Below, piece by piece: positions 7,497-21,391 of a stretch of 64,000 nucleotides of DNA. The notes beneath the pieces were generated by a model. That model worked only from the letters and a program-made list of their open reading frames with translations, was not told the origin of the DNA and ran no database searches. The DNA is from [Leptolyngbya] sp. PCC 7376 (lineage in GTDB: Bacteria; Cyanobacteriota; Cyanobacteriia; Cyanobacteriales; MRBY01). Where the stretch lies: the NCBI RefSeq assembly GCF_000316605.1, contig NC_019683.1:1658036-1722035 (forward strand), read 5' to 3'. Position 1 is the first letter of the stretch. The number at the start of each line of letters is the position of its first letter. The position numbers and the translations under genes are program-made.

Positions 7497-8960
7497 GTGC
7501 ATTTGCCTGTTGTAACCTTGCCGGATATTCAAAAAATTCGTGATTTGGTGGGCGATCACCTAGGGTTTTCTTTCTCTGCGATAGAACATCAACGGTTAGA
7601 AAAAACGGTTTACCGTGAATTAGAGCATTTAAATTTGGATCTGGTTGCCGAATATTTGACGGTCTTACAGATGTCTACGATTTGGGAGCCTGTCTGGCAG
7701 CGGTTAATTGTTTCCCTCGCAAACCCAGAAAGTTATTTTTTCCGTGATCAGAGTCAGTTTGAGCTATTGCGTTCAAAGATTTTGCCAGAGCTTATTCAGC
7801 GGCGAGCATCAGAAAAAACCTTAAAGCTATGGTCAGCGGGCTGTGCTGCAGGAGAAGAGGTTTATTCCCTCGCCATTTTATTAAAAGAGTTGATCTCGGA
7901 TATCGATACGTGGCAAATCACAATTTTTGGGACAGACATTAATACTGAAGCTTTGGCGATCGCCGAAAAAGGTGAATATGGCGAGTTTTCTCTGCGGTTA
8001 CAAGATCTAGCTTTATGTGAGCAGCATTTTACCTCTGATGGCGATCGCCATCAGATCAAACCAGAATTACGCCAATTTGTTGAATTCCATCCTCTCAATC
8101 TACTGGATTCAACCCTGCCAGAATGCTTTCAAGATATTGATTTAATTCTTTGCCGCCATGTGTTTATTCATTTAGAAACGCAGGCGATCGCAAAAATCCT
8201 AGCCCACTTCAAACAAGCCTTAAGACCTGATGGCTATCTGATCACTGGGCATAGTGAATTGTATGGCCTGACCCTCACAGATTTTCGGGCTCATATTTAT
8301 GCTGGGTCTTTAATCTATCAACCGCAGCTGGAACCTCAGTCGAACTTGGCGATGTTTTCTTTGCCTAGTTTTACAAATTTACAGTGGCAATCGTCTCCTC
8401 TTCCCGAACGAGGATTAAAGCTATCCGACCCGATTTTTGACCCGAACCAAGTGGTCCAGTATCCAAATCAATCTCAATCTCAACTGAATACCTTAATCCG
8501 GCATCGTCGCTATGCTCAGGCGATCGCCCTACTTGAACAACAGTCATCAAACGGACAGTACAACTTTCAAACCCATTACACGTTGGCCTGTCTCCATGCT
8601 CACCTCGGCCAATATCCTCCAGCAGCGCACCATTGTTACCAGGCTCTCGAACTCAACCATATGAGTGAGCCACCTTGTTATCTGCTTGCCCAAATTGCAA
8701 TGATTCAGGGTGAAAAGGATGAAGCAAAACGAATTTTGCTGCAAATTCTCTTCTTTAATACTGAAGCAGCTTTAGCCTATTACGATCTTGCCCAAATTTA
8801 TTACCTTGAAAATGACGGCGAACATGCCCAATCCCTGGAACAAAAGGCATTTGCTTTGCTCCAAGATTTAGACTTAGATCAAGTCCTTGATCCTTTCCGA
8901 CAGTACACGGTGCAGCAACTTTACGATGAGATTAATGTACGCCAAGCTCTTATCTCCTGA
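7497..8960 (+). CDS. CheR-type protein-glutamate methyltransferase with C-terminal TPR repeats
   Basis: The protein has 487 residues. The N-terminal all-helical CheR domain (about 5-75) is followed by the SAM-dependent methyltransferase domain: NPESYFFRDQSQFELL, LWSAGCAAGEEVYSLAILL (SAM-binding motif), FGTDINTEAL and DLILCRHVFIHL. Residues about 330-470 contain tetratricopeptide-like helices (QAIALLEQQ..., HYTLACLHAHLGQYPPAAHHCYQALEL, ALAYYDLAQIYY). CheR methylates chemoreceptor glutamates using S-adenosylmethionine; TPR versions tether to partners. No chemoreceptor or CheA gene is nearby, so its receptor lies elsewhere. GTG start with GAGGAG seven bases upstream. Confidence 0.92.
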   Translation: MHLPVVTLPDIQKIRDLVGDHLGFSFSAIEHQRLEKTVYRELEHLNLDLVAEYLTVLQMSTIWEPVWQRLIVSLANPESYFFRDQSQFELLRSKILPELIQRRASEKTLKLWSAGCAAGEEVYSLAILLKELISDIDTWQITIFGTDINTEALAIAEKGEYGEFSLRLQDLALCEQHFTSDGDRHQIKPELRQFVEFHPLNLLDSTLPECFQDIDLILCRHVFIHLETQAIAKILAHFKQALRPDGYLITGHSELYGLTLTDFRAHIYAGSLIYQPQLEPQSNLAMFSLPSFTNLQWQSSPLPERGLKLSDPIFDPNQVVQYPNQSQSQLNTLIRHRRYAQAIALLEQQSSNGQYNFQTHYTLACLHAHLGQYPPAAHHCYQALELNHMSEPPCYLLAQIAMIQGEKDEAKRILLQILFFNTEAALAYYDLAQIYYLENDGEHAQSLEQKAFALLQDLDLDQVLDPFRQYTVQQLYDEINVRQALIS

Positions 8961-9067
8961 CTGTCGTACGAGCATCAAGCCTGAAAAGGATTCTGCTATG
9001 TCTTAGGCAATAGCTGAGGTTATCCGTCACAATAGAGAGATTGACGATTTCCAAACGCGACTACTTT

Positions 9068-10819
9068 ATGGCTTCTTCTTCCCGGCTTCGGAGGCTACTG
9101 ACCTATCTGATCCCTTATAAAAAAGAGATCTATATTGGCATCATTTCTCTACTGGTTGTGAATGGCCTTGGGGTATATCTACCGCTCATCTTGAGTAACA
9201 CGATTGATTCGTTGCGGACAGAAACCGGGTTGCCGATTCTCACACGCTCAGTACTGCTGATGTTTGTGTTGGCCACGGTGATGTGGGGCATTCGGATGTT
9301 GTCACGGGTCACCATTTTTGGGGTGGGTCGTCAGGTGGAATTTGATCTGAAGCAGCGGATCTTCCAGCATTTATTAACGTTAGAGCCTGCTTATTTCGCG
9401 AAGCAATCTTCGGGAGATCTGATTAACCGTGCTACTAGTGACGTTGATAATGTGCGTCGGCTTTTGGGTTTCTCGGTATTGAGTTTAGCGAATACTGTCT
9501 TTGCCTATGTGATGACTTTGCCGGTGATGCTTTGGCTCCATGGTCGGTTGAGTTTGATGGCGATCGCCGTGTATCCGGCCATGTTGATTACAGTGCAACT
9601 TTTTAGTGGTCGTCTGCGCGATGAGCAAAAGAATGTGCAGGAAGAGTTGTCGGAGCTGAGTCAGCTCATCCAAGAGGATATGAGTGGCATTGCCCTGATT
9701 AAAATCTATGCTCAGGAAGCGAATGAACGCCAAGCTTTTGATTTCCGCAACAAAAAATTACTCCGTGCCAACCTTGGTTTAGCTCGCACGCGAAATCTGC
9801 TTTTCCCGCTGATCGAAGGGATTTCTTATATTAGTCTGCTCATTTTGTTGGCGTTTGGGACAAGGGCGATCGCCGCAGAAGAGTTAACCATTGGTAATTT
9901 TGTCGCGCTTATTTTGTTAATCGAACGATTGGTTTTCCCCACGGCTCTACTGGGATTTGCGATTACCACCTACCAACGGGGTGAGGTCAGTATTGATCGT
10001 GTGGAAGCGATTCTCGACAATAAACCTCATATTGCCGATAATCAGCAAGCCACAACGCTTGAGCCGAAAAACGTGACAGGGAAAATTGTTGCTAATCACC
10101 TCCGCTTTTCTTATCCGGAAGGCGATCGCCCTGCCCTTGATGATTTGAGCTTTACGATTAATCCTGGTGAAACCATTGCGATTGTTGGGTCTATTGGTGC
10201 TGGTAAATCAACCCTTGCCAATGCTCTACCCCGTTTAGTTGATATCGAACCTGGTCAGCTTTTCCTGGATGGGCAGGACATTACGAATATTCGTCTCGAA
10301 GATCTTCGCAAGGCGATCGCCTATGTTCCTCAGGAGAGCTTTTTGTTTAGCTCGAAAATTCGGGAAAATATCGCCTATGGTTTACCCGGCAGTCCTCAAC
10401 CCGACATCGAAGATTCTGCCCAGCAAGCCCAAATCCATAACGAGATTCTCAACTTCCCCAAGCAATATGAAACTCTTGTGGGAGAACGAGGCATTACGCT
10501 TTCCGGTGGTCAGCGGCAACGGAGTTCTCTCGCTCGTGCTTTTATGATTGATGCGCCAGTTTTGATTCTTGATGATGCTCTCTCCAGCGTCGATAATCGC
10601 ACAGCCACCGAAATTCTCGATTATTTGTCTGATTCTCCCGACACTAAAACGGTCATCTTTATCACCCACCAACTCTCTGCCGCAGCAAAGGGCGATCGCA
10701 TTTTTGTGATGGATCACGGCAAGATTACTCAAGTCGGTGTCCATGAAGAATTGGTTGCTCAGGAGGGTTTATACAAAAAACTTTGGGAGCAGAACCAACT
10801 CGCTGAAATTTTGGGCTAA
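9068..10819 (+). CDS. ABC exporter, fused transmembrane and ATPase domains (MsbA/MdlB-like)
   Basis: A half-transporter of about 583 residues. Six hydrophobic segments fill the first 310 residues (type I exporter membrane domain). The ATPase follows: IVGSIGAGKSTLANALPRL (Walker A), YVPQESFLFSSKIRENIAYG (Q-loop), LSGGQRQRSSLARAF (signature), PVLILDDALSSVD (Walker B, with DD where most members have DE) and FITHQLSAA (H-loop). It acts as a dimer in the inner membrane; substrate unknown. ATG 9068 is preferred; a TTG at 9041 would add nine residues. Confidence 0.93.
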   Translation: MASSSRLRRLLTYLIPYKKEIYIGIISLLVVNGLGVYLPLILSNTIDSLRTETGLPILTRSVLLMFVLATVMWGIRMLSRVTIFGVGRQVEFDLKQRIFQHLLTLEPAYFAKQSSGDLINRATSDVDNVRRLLGFSVLSLANTVFAYVMTLPVMLWLHGRLSLMAIAVYPAMLITVQLFSGRLRDEQKNVQEELSELSQLIQEDMSGIALIKIYAQEANERQAFDFRNKKLLRANLGLARTRNLLFPLIEGISYISLLILLAFGTRAIAAEELTIGNFVALILLIERLVFPTALLGFAITTYQRGEVSIDRVEAILDNKPHIADNQQATTLEPKNVTGKIVANHLRFSYPEGDRPALDDLSFTINPGETIAIVGSIGAGKSTLANALPRLVDIEPGQLFLDGQDITNIRLEDLRKAIAYVPQESFLFSSKIRENIAYGLPGSPQPDIEDSAQQAQIHNEILNFPKQYETLVGERGITLSGGQRQRSSLARAFMIDAPVLILDDALSSVDNRTATEILDYLSDSPDTKTVIFITHQLSAAAKGDRIFVMDHGKITQVGVHEELVAQEGLYKKLWEQNQLAEILG

Positions 10820-11072
10820 GGTCTTAGGCGAGCGCCAATAGAAGAAGACACTATCAATCTTTTTGTTACAACTTTGATTTTCCTCAGATCTCTCTAATTA
10901 TCGTTAAATCAATTTGGTTATGAAACTCTGGTGTCTAAACAATTTCGAGGGTGTATTAAGTGAGATTTTTTGGATGAAGCCTGCCTTTATCCGTCGATTT
11001 AGAGAATCTATTTGGTGTGTTTTAAACCTCAGTGCATAACTCATAGAAAACAGTTTTAGAGATCAACCGATA

Positions 11073-11894
11073 ATGTTTAAAGCAATTTTGCAAGCCTCTC
11101 TCCGTTTGAAAGTGGTGACCCTTTTCGCCTTGATCGCTCCCCTCGGGTTGGGTCTCGTAGGTTGCGGTGAAGTGGAAGTAGAAGAAGAGGTGAACAATGC
11201 CACAGAGCAAGTCGAAACTTCCACCTCGGAAGCTCCACCTGCCGCAGAAGAGGAAGAGATAGAAGAGGATGTCGCCTCTGATGCTGCAACGGAACAGTTT
11301 ACTTTTGTGGTTACCAATCAGACTGAAGATGATTTAATCGCGATTCAAGCTTCTGAAGATGAGGAGGTTTGGGGGGATTTTGATCTCGGTGGGCAGGCGA
11401 TCGCCCCGGGTGAGTCTCTGACTTTAGCTTGGGATGAAAGCACTAATGATAGTTCCTGTGAATGGTTGCTACAGGGTGTGTTTACGGATGGCAGTGTTGT
11501 GGGCCCCAAGTGGTTCGATTTCTGTGAGGAAGTTGAGCTGGTCTTCTACTCGGAAGGTGAAGATGAAGCTGCTGGTGGTGGTAGTGCAGCGGATTTCCTG
11601 AGTACAGAAGCGGCTTTTGTTGAAACTATTGACGATTCAGGTATTCAATTACTTGCCGCCGAAGTTTCTGACCCTGAAAAGGTGGCGATCGCCCGTGAGT
11701 TTTGCACATCAATGGATATGGGGAATTCCGTCGATGACTTTTTTGAAACTGTGGCCTCAGATGAACCGTTTTTGTCGATGTCTGATGAAGAGCTAGAGCT
11801 GGTTGGTGGCTATCTTGGTCTATTGATCACCGCAGCGGCAGATTCCTATTGTGCTGAGTATGGCGATATCGTTGCAAACTGGATGGATTCTTAA
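11073..11894 (+). CDS. Acidic-linker lipoprotein, unknown function
   Basis: The 273-residue protein starts with a type II signal peptide; LGLVGC gives a lipobox with Cys at about residue 32. An extremely acidic low-complexity linker (about 33-72, many Glu/Ala) leads to a beta-rich domain (about 73-155: FTFVVTNQTEDDLIAIQAS, WGDFDLGG, CEWLLQGVFTDGS, WFDFCEE). A separate C-terminal helical region of about 70 residues (AIAREFCTSMDM...DSYCAEYG) follows after a Gly/Ala linker. Several Cys residues could form disulfides. Its function is not recognised. Confidence 0.75.
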   Translation: MFKAILQASLRLKVVTLFALIAPLGLGLVGCGEVEVEEEVNNATEQVETSTSEAPPAAEEEEIEEDVASDAATEQFTFVVTNQTEDDLIAIQASEDEEVWGDFDLGGQAIAPGESLTLAWDESTNDSSCEWLLQGVFTDGSVVGPKWFDFCEEVELVFYSEGEDEAAGGGSAADFLSTEAAFVETIDDSGIQLLAAEVSDPEKVAIAREFCTSMDMGNSVDDFFETVASDEPFLSMSDEELELVGGYLGLLITAAADSYCAEYGDIVANWMDS

Positions 11895-12069
11895 AATCCT
11901 TTGTCTCTCGAAGGCAATGAGGTGATCGCTTCTCCTTTTATCTTTCTCTGCTTAAAGATTCTCGGTGGGCGATCGCCAAAAATAAAGGAAAACGATAGCT
12001 TCAGTTTGTAGAGTAAATTGAGGCTGGCGATCACTGCTAGGCTCAAGTAAAAACTAGGTTAATCAAGCC

Positions 12070-12852
12070 ATGGAGCTGTTTCATATCCAAACCAATCAGG
12101 CGTTCAAGATTTTTACAGAACACAATCTGATTAAAGTGGGTAAATTTGTCGAACCAGATGCCAAAGATATCAATCTCATCAATATCCCGAATGCGGATGT
12201 TGTTTCACGGATTCATCTTTATCTATATATAGATCCTTCTGGTAATCACTGTGAGCTCGAGGATCAAGGGAGTTCCAACGGCACATTTATCAATGGTCAG
12301 CCACTAAATCCCTTTGTTAGACAATTTTTAAATGACGGCGACACTATTAATCTTGGCCAAGAAAATAACGTTTCGTTTAAATTTCGCCAGACTGCTAGTA
12401 ATGCTCCAGCACCAGAGCCTTCTGTCGCAACTAGCCCTACAAATCTCCAAAACACATCTGCTCAGCTTTCCCACAAACCTATTGAGGTTAAGCAGGAAAG
12501 TGGCGATCGCTCGTTGTTTTCAGTTGACGATTTTCGTAAGAATCTCAGCCCCTCTGTTAGCCGATTTTTAGGAATGGCGTTTTTGGTCGCTGGAATTATT
12601 TATTTCGCGTCGATCATGAATGTAGGTATTAGCTTTAATGCTTATGTGCTGATCTTTTGGGGATTAGGTGGCTATCTCCTCTTCCAAAAAAATCTCTCTA
12701 AGGAATGGGGTTGGCTACTCATTGGCATAGGTCTGCTAGTCGTTCTGTTCCAAGCACGCATTTATGCCTTCACCAACCTCCTCGGTCTCATCATTTCATT
12801 GGTCTTATTTGGCCTGAGTTATTTCTTTTTCGATAACAGCGAGAAAAAATAG
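12070..12852 (+). CDS. FHA-domain membrane protein
   Basis: This protein has 260 residues. Residues about 1-110 are a forkhead-associated domain that should bind phosphothreonine: IKVGKFVEPD, VSRIHLYLYID and LEDQGSSNGTFINGQPL are the characteristic loop residues. A Pro/Ser-rich linker leads to four hydrophobic segments (about 170-255: FLGMAFLVAGIIYFAS, AYVLIFWGLGGYLLF, WGWLLIGIGLLVVLF, LLGLIISLVLFGLSYFFF). It probably recruits a phosphorylated partner to the membrane. Ser/Thr kinase SpkB is encoded in this window but no direct link can be shown. Confidence 0.88.
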   Translation: MELFHIQTNQAFKIFTEHNLIKVGKFVEPDAKDINLINIPNADVVSRIHLYLYIDPSGNHCELEDQGSSNGTFINGQPLNPFVRQFLNDGDTINLGQENNVSFKFRQTASNAPAPEPSVATSPTNLQNTSAQLSHKPIEVKQESGDRSLFSVDDFRKNLSPSVSRFLGMAFLVAGIIYFASIMNVGISFNAYVLIFWGLGGYLLFQKNLSKEWGWLLIGIGLLVVLFQARIYAFTNLLGLIISLVLFGLSYFFFDNSEKK

Positions 12853-12857
12853 ATTAT

Positions 12858-14015
12858 TTAGTGTGAAAGCGAGAGGATTTTTAAGGGCAGCTTTTCCTGT
12901 AAGGTCATGGGAATCTTCTCAAACATTTTTTCTGAAATTCCCGTGACGATCACGCCAAACTCCTGAAGTATTTGCAAAGCATTTTTGATTTGTGGTGCGG
13001 TATCTGGATAAATGATGCCCGGTATAGGAGGCTTCATTCCGTCTAAACCAAGTAAACGTTCTAGTTGGATTAATGCACCCAATGCAGTCAGATGAGTTTG
13101 TCCTTTTGGATCAACAATGGTTGCAGTGACTTTTTGGGGTAAATCTTGGGCATCTTTTCCTTTCACATCAATTCGAATTTGGTGACTGGCACCACTGCCG
13201 GGATTGTAGAGGAGCGATCGCCGCAAAGAGGTAAAGCGATCGCCACTAATTAAACGCCAAATGCCAGAACGAATCAGCACACGGAGTAATTGGGTCGAAA
13301 AAATATCATCAAAGGCAATGCGAGCAGCCACAGTTTTTGCGCCAGTGGTTTGGGGGAGCGTCATCTGATCCGGTGTATCAAAACGATAGACAGCAGTTTG
13401 ATAACCATCAGGAAATTTCACTTTAAGTGGATCGGTATAGGGAAAAACCTTGGTGGTGCGACCTGCAATCATTGTTTCAAAGGGCGTTGCTAATCGATCC
13501 ATGTATTCCACGGAGTTGGGGCCTGCTTTGTCTTTGAGCGAAAACAACACACTAATATCAATGGAATCTATGGTGGCGATCGCCTGACTGGCTGCAACGG
13601 CAATGACTGAGGCAACACCGCCCATCCAACCTGATGCAAACATCACGGGCGATCGCAATGATTGTTCGTCTAGAGCATCAATGGATTGTCGAAGTCGTTC
13701 TGGCCACCGAGTAACGTCAAGGTAGGGGATTTCTTTGGATACTGCATCCATTAATAAGTAATCGTAGGAATCGTTTACCACTGCAATCACAGCTCTAGGC
13801 GTATTTTCCTGTAATGGCTTGGGCTGTTCTACATCTAATTGCAACCCACTAGCATTGCCTAATTCCTGTGCCAAAGCTTCTGCTTTTTTGAGATTTCGTC
13901 CCGCAATCACTAACGGTAAATCTGGGTGGTGATCGCGAATCAAAGTGGCAATTTGTCGACCCACAACGCCATAACCACCGGCAATCAAAATGCTATTTCT
14001 GATATCCATAACCAT
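12858..14015 (-). CDS. Saccharopine dehydrogenase-like NAD(P)-binding oxidoreductase
   Basis: The 385-residue protein begins MVMDIRNSILIAGGYGVVGRQIATLI, a Rossmann GxGxxG-like motif, and continues LPLVIAGRNLKKAEALAQEL, the pattern of the saccharopine dehydrogenase NAD-binding family. Its C-terminal half is the family's less conserved catalytic region. Whether it acts in lysine metabolism is doubtful; many members are of unknown substrate. It is the last gene of a minus-strand set of three that starts at 15315 opposite a TetR repressor. An alternative ATG lies two codons in, at 14009. Confidence 0.85.
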   Translation of the reverse strand: MVMDIRNSILIAGGYGVVGRQIATLIRDHHPDLPLVIAGRNLKKAEALAQELGNASGLQLDVEQPKPLQENTPRAVIAVVNDSYDYLLMDAVSKEIPYLDVTRWPERLRQSIDALDEQSLRSPVMFASGWMGGVASVIAVAASQAIATIDSIDISVLFSLKDKAGPNSVEYMDRLATPFETMIAGRTTKVFPYTDPLKVKFPDGYQTAVYRFDTPDQMTLPQTTGAKTVAARIAFDDIFSTQLLRVLIRSGIWRLISGDRFTSLRRSLLYNPGSGASHQIRIDVKGKDAQDLPQKVTATIVDPKGQTHLTALGALIQLERLLGLDGMKPPIPGIIYPDTAPQIKNALQILQEFGVIVTGISEKMFEKIPMTLQEKLPLKILSLSH

Positions 14016-14089
14016 CTATCCTGTAGCGAAATTAAGTGATTGTTGATCCCCTCAAACCTCTTCGACTCAAGGGGATTAAAAATTTTGCT

Positions 14090-14632
14090 CTACAAACCCA
14101 TCGCTGCATGGGTCGCGAAAATAATAATGCCAAGACCGATAACACTCACTGCAAAACCCAACACCAGTTGCCATGGTTGCGTTGTTTGAGCGGTATGAGT
14201 TTGGGGAGTATGAGCACCCACAAATGCAGGTTGGTTTAAAGCTCGCCATGCTTGCACCGCAAAGAACATTAATGGCAGCGACAAAATAGTGCCGAGAATT
14301 TCAATGGTGAGTAAAGCCGGGGGCATTGCATCCGGCGATACCGGGAAAATCACCGCGAGATCTGCCACATACACTCCGAAAAAAGATAGGCCACATAATG
14401 CCGCACCAAGCATCGCCCATCGCTCGGATTTTAAGACGAAATACACCAGAATTAAGCTACCCAAAGTCAATGTAGTGAGGAAGGTATTAAATACACCCAA
14501 TGTCACAGGATTGATGTGGGCAAAGCTACGGGTTTCAATGGGGCCACCGGGAACCAAGCTACTAAGGGCAAGCCCTGAAATCCCAAGTAAACCAGCAACA
14601 GAATATTTAGTGGAAAATGTGTGAAAGGCCAT
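14090..14632 (-). CDS. Multi-pass membrane protein, unknown function
   Basis: About 180 residues with five hydrophobic stretches (YSVAGLLGISGLALSSLV, VTLGVFNTFLTTLTLGSLILVYFVL, WAMLGAALCGLSFFGVYVADLAVIF, ALLTIEILGTILSLPLMFFAV, WQLVLGFAVSVIGLGIIIFA). ATG 14632 is preferred to a TTG five codons earlier. It lies between two other minus-strand genes and is probably cotranscribed with them under TetR control. No family recognised. Confidence 0.72.
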   Translation of the reverse strand: MAFHTFSTKYSVAGLLGISGLALSSLVPGGPIETRSFAHINPVTLGVFNTFLTTLTLGSLILVYFVLKSERWAMLGAALCGLSFFGVYVADLAVIFPVSPDAMPPALLTIEILGTILSLPLMFFAVQAWRALNQPAFVGAHTPQTHTAQTTQPWQLVLGFAVSVIGLGIIIFATHAAMGL

Positions 14633-14709
14633 GATAGTAAACCTCAACAGATTTTGTGCGTAAGTTTGCGTAAATATTTAGGTGAAATCTTTAGATAACA
14701 ACCGTGACC

Positions 14710-15315
14710 TTAGCGATCGCCTGGTTGGTAGGCGTTTTCCTTGGGTAAATGGCTCACCAAAAGTTTGAGGAATAGAAGTGGGACAAACCATTCCAAGCCT
14801 GGCATGGGTGCAATGAGATAGCAATCGCCAAGCAATGCCAAAATAAACAATCCTAAGGCAATGGATCGTTGCAGATAAAGCAGACTCGCAAGAATCACGC
14901 CCGTTGCCAGCAACAAGTAACTCGACATACTAATCAAAAAGCCCCAGTCTATCCCTCGGAAGGCGATCGCTACCACCGCAATATGGCAGAGATGAAAGGC
15001 GACAAAACCGAGGTGTTGTTGCCAGCCTTGACCCGGACGGTGAAACCAGCGTTTAGCAGCAGCAGTGGCATTCGTGAGTGTGCCACCCATGAAATCAAGC
15101 GCAAAAAATGCGATTAATCCCAATTGCCATCCCGTGAAATCCGCCGATACCGACTTGGCATAAAGCGGTGCAGCGATCGCCATAGCTACAGCAGGAACAA
15201 ATTGCACCAATAATTCCGCTGATGTTGCACCCGGCCCAATCAACCGATCAACATTTCCTCGCCAACCAGAACGTGGCTGTGGCATCCCCGGCATAGATTG
15301 CATATTGACCACCAT
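14710..15315 (-). CDS. Multi-pass membrane protein, first gene of TetR-controlled operon
   Basis: About 201 residues starting MVVNMQSMPGMPQPRSGW; several segments are hydrophobic (LIAFFALDFMGG, LGFVAFHLCHIAVVAIAF, LLATGVILASLLYL, SIALGLFILALLGDCYLIAPMPGLEWFVPLLFL). The frame stays open upstream into the tetR gene but only the ATG at 15315 (or 15303) makes sense, because operators and promoter lie just upstream of it. The HFHxCH-type arrangement of His and Cys (FHLCHIAVV) is notable. Function unknown. Confidence 0.75.
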   Translation of the reverse strand: MVVNMQSMPGMPQPRSGWRGNVDRLIGPGATSAELLVQFVPAVAMAIAAPLYAKSVSADFTGWQLGLIAFFALDFMGGTLTNATAAAKRWFHRPGQGWQQHLGFVAFHLCHIAVVAIAFRGIDWGFLISMSSYLLLATGVILASLLYLQRSIALGLFILALLGDCYLIAPMPGLEWFVPLLFLKLLVSHLPKENAYQPGDR

Positions 15316-15327
15316 CGTCAAAACCTC

Positions 15328-15377
15328 ATAACAGTTGTTATCTGAAATAATCATAACAGGTGTTATAAAATGGTCAA
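15328..15377 (-). promoter_or_regulatory. Twin TetR-type operators overlapping a divergent promoter
   Basis: Two almost identical palindromes, ATAACAGTTGTTAT (15328-15341) and ATAACAGGTGTTAT (15353-15366), share the form ATAACA-N2-TGTTAT and are 25 bp apart centre to centre. A minus-strand promoter fits across them: TTGACC (complement of 15372-15377), 16-bp spacer, TATGAT (complement of 15350-15355). The distal operator therefore occupies the space between -35 and -10, and the proximal one the start of the transcript. Binding here would repress the three-gene operon and probably tetR itself. Confidence 0.8.
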
Positions 15378-15409
15378 GTACCCTTTTTGCATTCGTTAAC
15401 GCAGAAGCC

Positions 15410-16012
15410 ATGACTAAGCTTTCGGTAGAGGAAAAACAATCAGATCGGCGATCGCAGGTGGCCTCAGCAACGATGAAACTCATTGCGGAACAAGGATTGC
15501 AGAAAACCAGTTTGCGGGCGATCGCCCATGAGTTAGGTTGTACAACAGGGGTTTTAACTCACTATTTCCGCAATAAAGACGAGTTGCTACTGTTTATGTT
15601 GGAAGTCGTGATGGAACGCCTCGGTGAAAAAACGGCGATCGCCACCCAAGACATTCAAGGCATAGAACGTTTAACGGTGATGATGTTAGCCGTGCTGCCG
15701 ACTACCGATGAGCTGAAACAAATTTGGCGGGTCTGGCTAGCATTTGTGGGACATATGCCGGGTCATAACGGTTTGATGGAAGAACACAAAACCCTCTACC
15801 AAGATTTCAAAGCATTCTTGAAAAGCGAATTAACTGCTTTGGTGGATATGGGGGCGATCGCCACAGACCTAGACTTAGACTTTGAGGCAGCTGCATGGAT
15901 TGCCTTGATGGATGGTATCGGCGTAAATATGTTGGCAGCTCCCCAATATTATTCTCAGCAACAACTAAAAACCATGATTAATCGTCACGTGCGATCGCTT
16001 ATAAAGCCATGA
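15410..16012 (+). CDS. TetR-family transcriptional repressor
   Basis: About 200 residues from ATG 15410 (MTKLSVEEKQSD). The N-terminal helix-turn-helix is clear: SATMKLIAEQGLQKTSLRAIAHELGCTTGVLTHYFRNKDELLLFML. The C-terminal ligand domain resembles the BetI/AcrR type (MERLGEKTA..., DLDFEAAAWIALMDGIGVNML). It is divergent from the membrane-protein operon and the region between them carries two matching palindromes, so autorepression and repression of the neighbours are likely. The inducer is unknown. Confidence 0.93.
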   Translation: MTKLSVEEKQSDRRSQVASATMKLIAEQGLQKTSLRAIAHELGCTTGVLTHYFRNKDELLLFMLEVVMERLGEKTAIATQDIQGIERLTVMMLAVLPTTDELKQIWRVWLAFVGHMPGHNGLMEEHKTLYQDFKAFLKSELTALVDMGAIATDLDLDFEAAAWIALMDGIGVNMLAAPQYYSQQQLKTMINRHVRSLIKP

Positions 16013-16041
16013 ACCCCTATAGCTAAATACCAACCGACTTA

Positions 16042-16079
16042 AAAGCCCCCCTATTGTCTATCAGAGTAGGAGGGCTTTA
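16042..16079 (+). terminator. Rho-independent terminator of tetR
   Basis: AAAGCCC...TAGG arms: 16042-16053 pairs with 16067-16078 through a stem of about 11 bp with a loop of about 13 bases. The 3' side ends CTTTATT, a weak U-tract. It separates tetR from the rRNA promoter. Confidence 0.7.
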
Positions 16080-16225
16080 TTGGAATAAAGGATATTTTGG
16101 TTAATCTTAGATTTCAGGAGTCTTTTGCTGCGAATCCGAGAAATTTTTGTCCCCAGCAACCCTTTACTGTGGCTGTATTCCAGCCTTGTAATCCAGGAAT
16201 GTCAAAATATTTTCTTGAAAAGGAG

Positions 16226-16254
16226 TTGACATTGCCGGGTAGTGTGGTTAATAT
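16226..16254 (+). promoter_or_regulatory. rRNA operon promoter
   Basis: A consensus -35 TTGACA (16226-16231), a 17-bp spacer and a -10 TAATAT (16249-16254) lie about 235 bp upstream of the 16S gene. Transcription should begin near 16261. The leader from there to 16485 contains no ORF and should include antitermination and RNase III processing sequences, which I could not place with certainty. Confidence 0.8.
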
Positions 16255-16485
16255 AGTTAAGCGCGGTTGAGAGAGACGCACTGAACCGACGCCCCGAACC
16301 GAGACAAAAGAATAATTTGAAAGTGACTATCCGCCCCCTTGTTTTAACAAGATTATAACAAGTGAAACGGTAAGATTGAAAAATTTATGCCGTAGGACTT
16401 AGTTAAAGGATAAAAGAGAGCCTTTATAAAAACATCTCTTATTAGGAGGAAAGAAAGCTTCTTTATGGAGTGAGTAAAGAATCTA

Positions 16486-17973
<1,488 letters not shown>

Positions 17974-18095
17974 TAGGGAGACCTAACCTATTCGATTCCG
18001 AAAGCAAAAAGCAATTAAGAACGAGTAAGGTCATCTCGAAGGTCGTGCGAGGGGGAATAACGGAAGTCATTTTCAAATTATAGGTTCGTGGAAAT

Positions 18096-18169
<74 letters not shown>

Positions 18170-18220
18170 CTTATCAAATCAAGTTTTTGAGTGTTACTTG
18201 GAAACAGTTGATAAACAAAT

Positions 18221-18296
18221 GGGGGTATAGCTCAGTTGGTAGAGCGCCTGCTTTGCAAGCAGGATGTCAGCGGTTCGAGTCCGCTTACCTCCACCA
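18221..18296 (+). tRNA. trnA: tRNA-Ala (TGC)
   Basis: A 73-nt cloverleaf plus an encoded CCA (18294-18296). Acceptor GGGGGTA pairs with TACCTCC, anticodon loop TTTGCAA gives TGC, and the T-arm is GGTTCGAGTCC. It is the second spacer tRNA, in the usual cyanobacterial order. Confidence 0.97.
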
Positions 18297-18489
18297 AGAC
18301 CACGAAATTGATATCAAATTAGCATCTGCACTGTCTGATGGACATTGTTGAATGCTGAAAGAGATTTCAGCAAAGCACCTTGAAAACTGCACAAAAGAAT
18401 AAAAGATAGTCGAATACAATAGCTAGGTAGGAAAGTATTAAAACAATCCGAAATAATAGCCAAGAGTCTGACCTCGATTGAATGAGAAA

Positions 18490-21309
<2,820 letters not shown>

Positions 21310-21391
21310 AAATCAATCAAATCAGACATCTAACGTAATCGATACATATCTAATTCTTTGTGCAGTCTTGAGGGTGTGAATACACACCACT

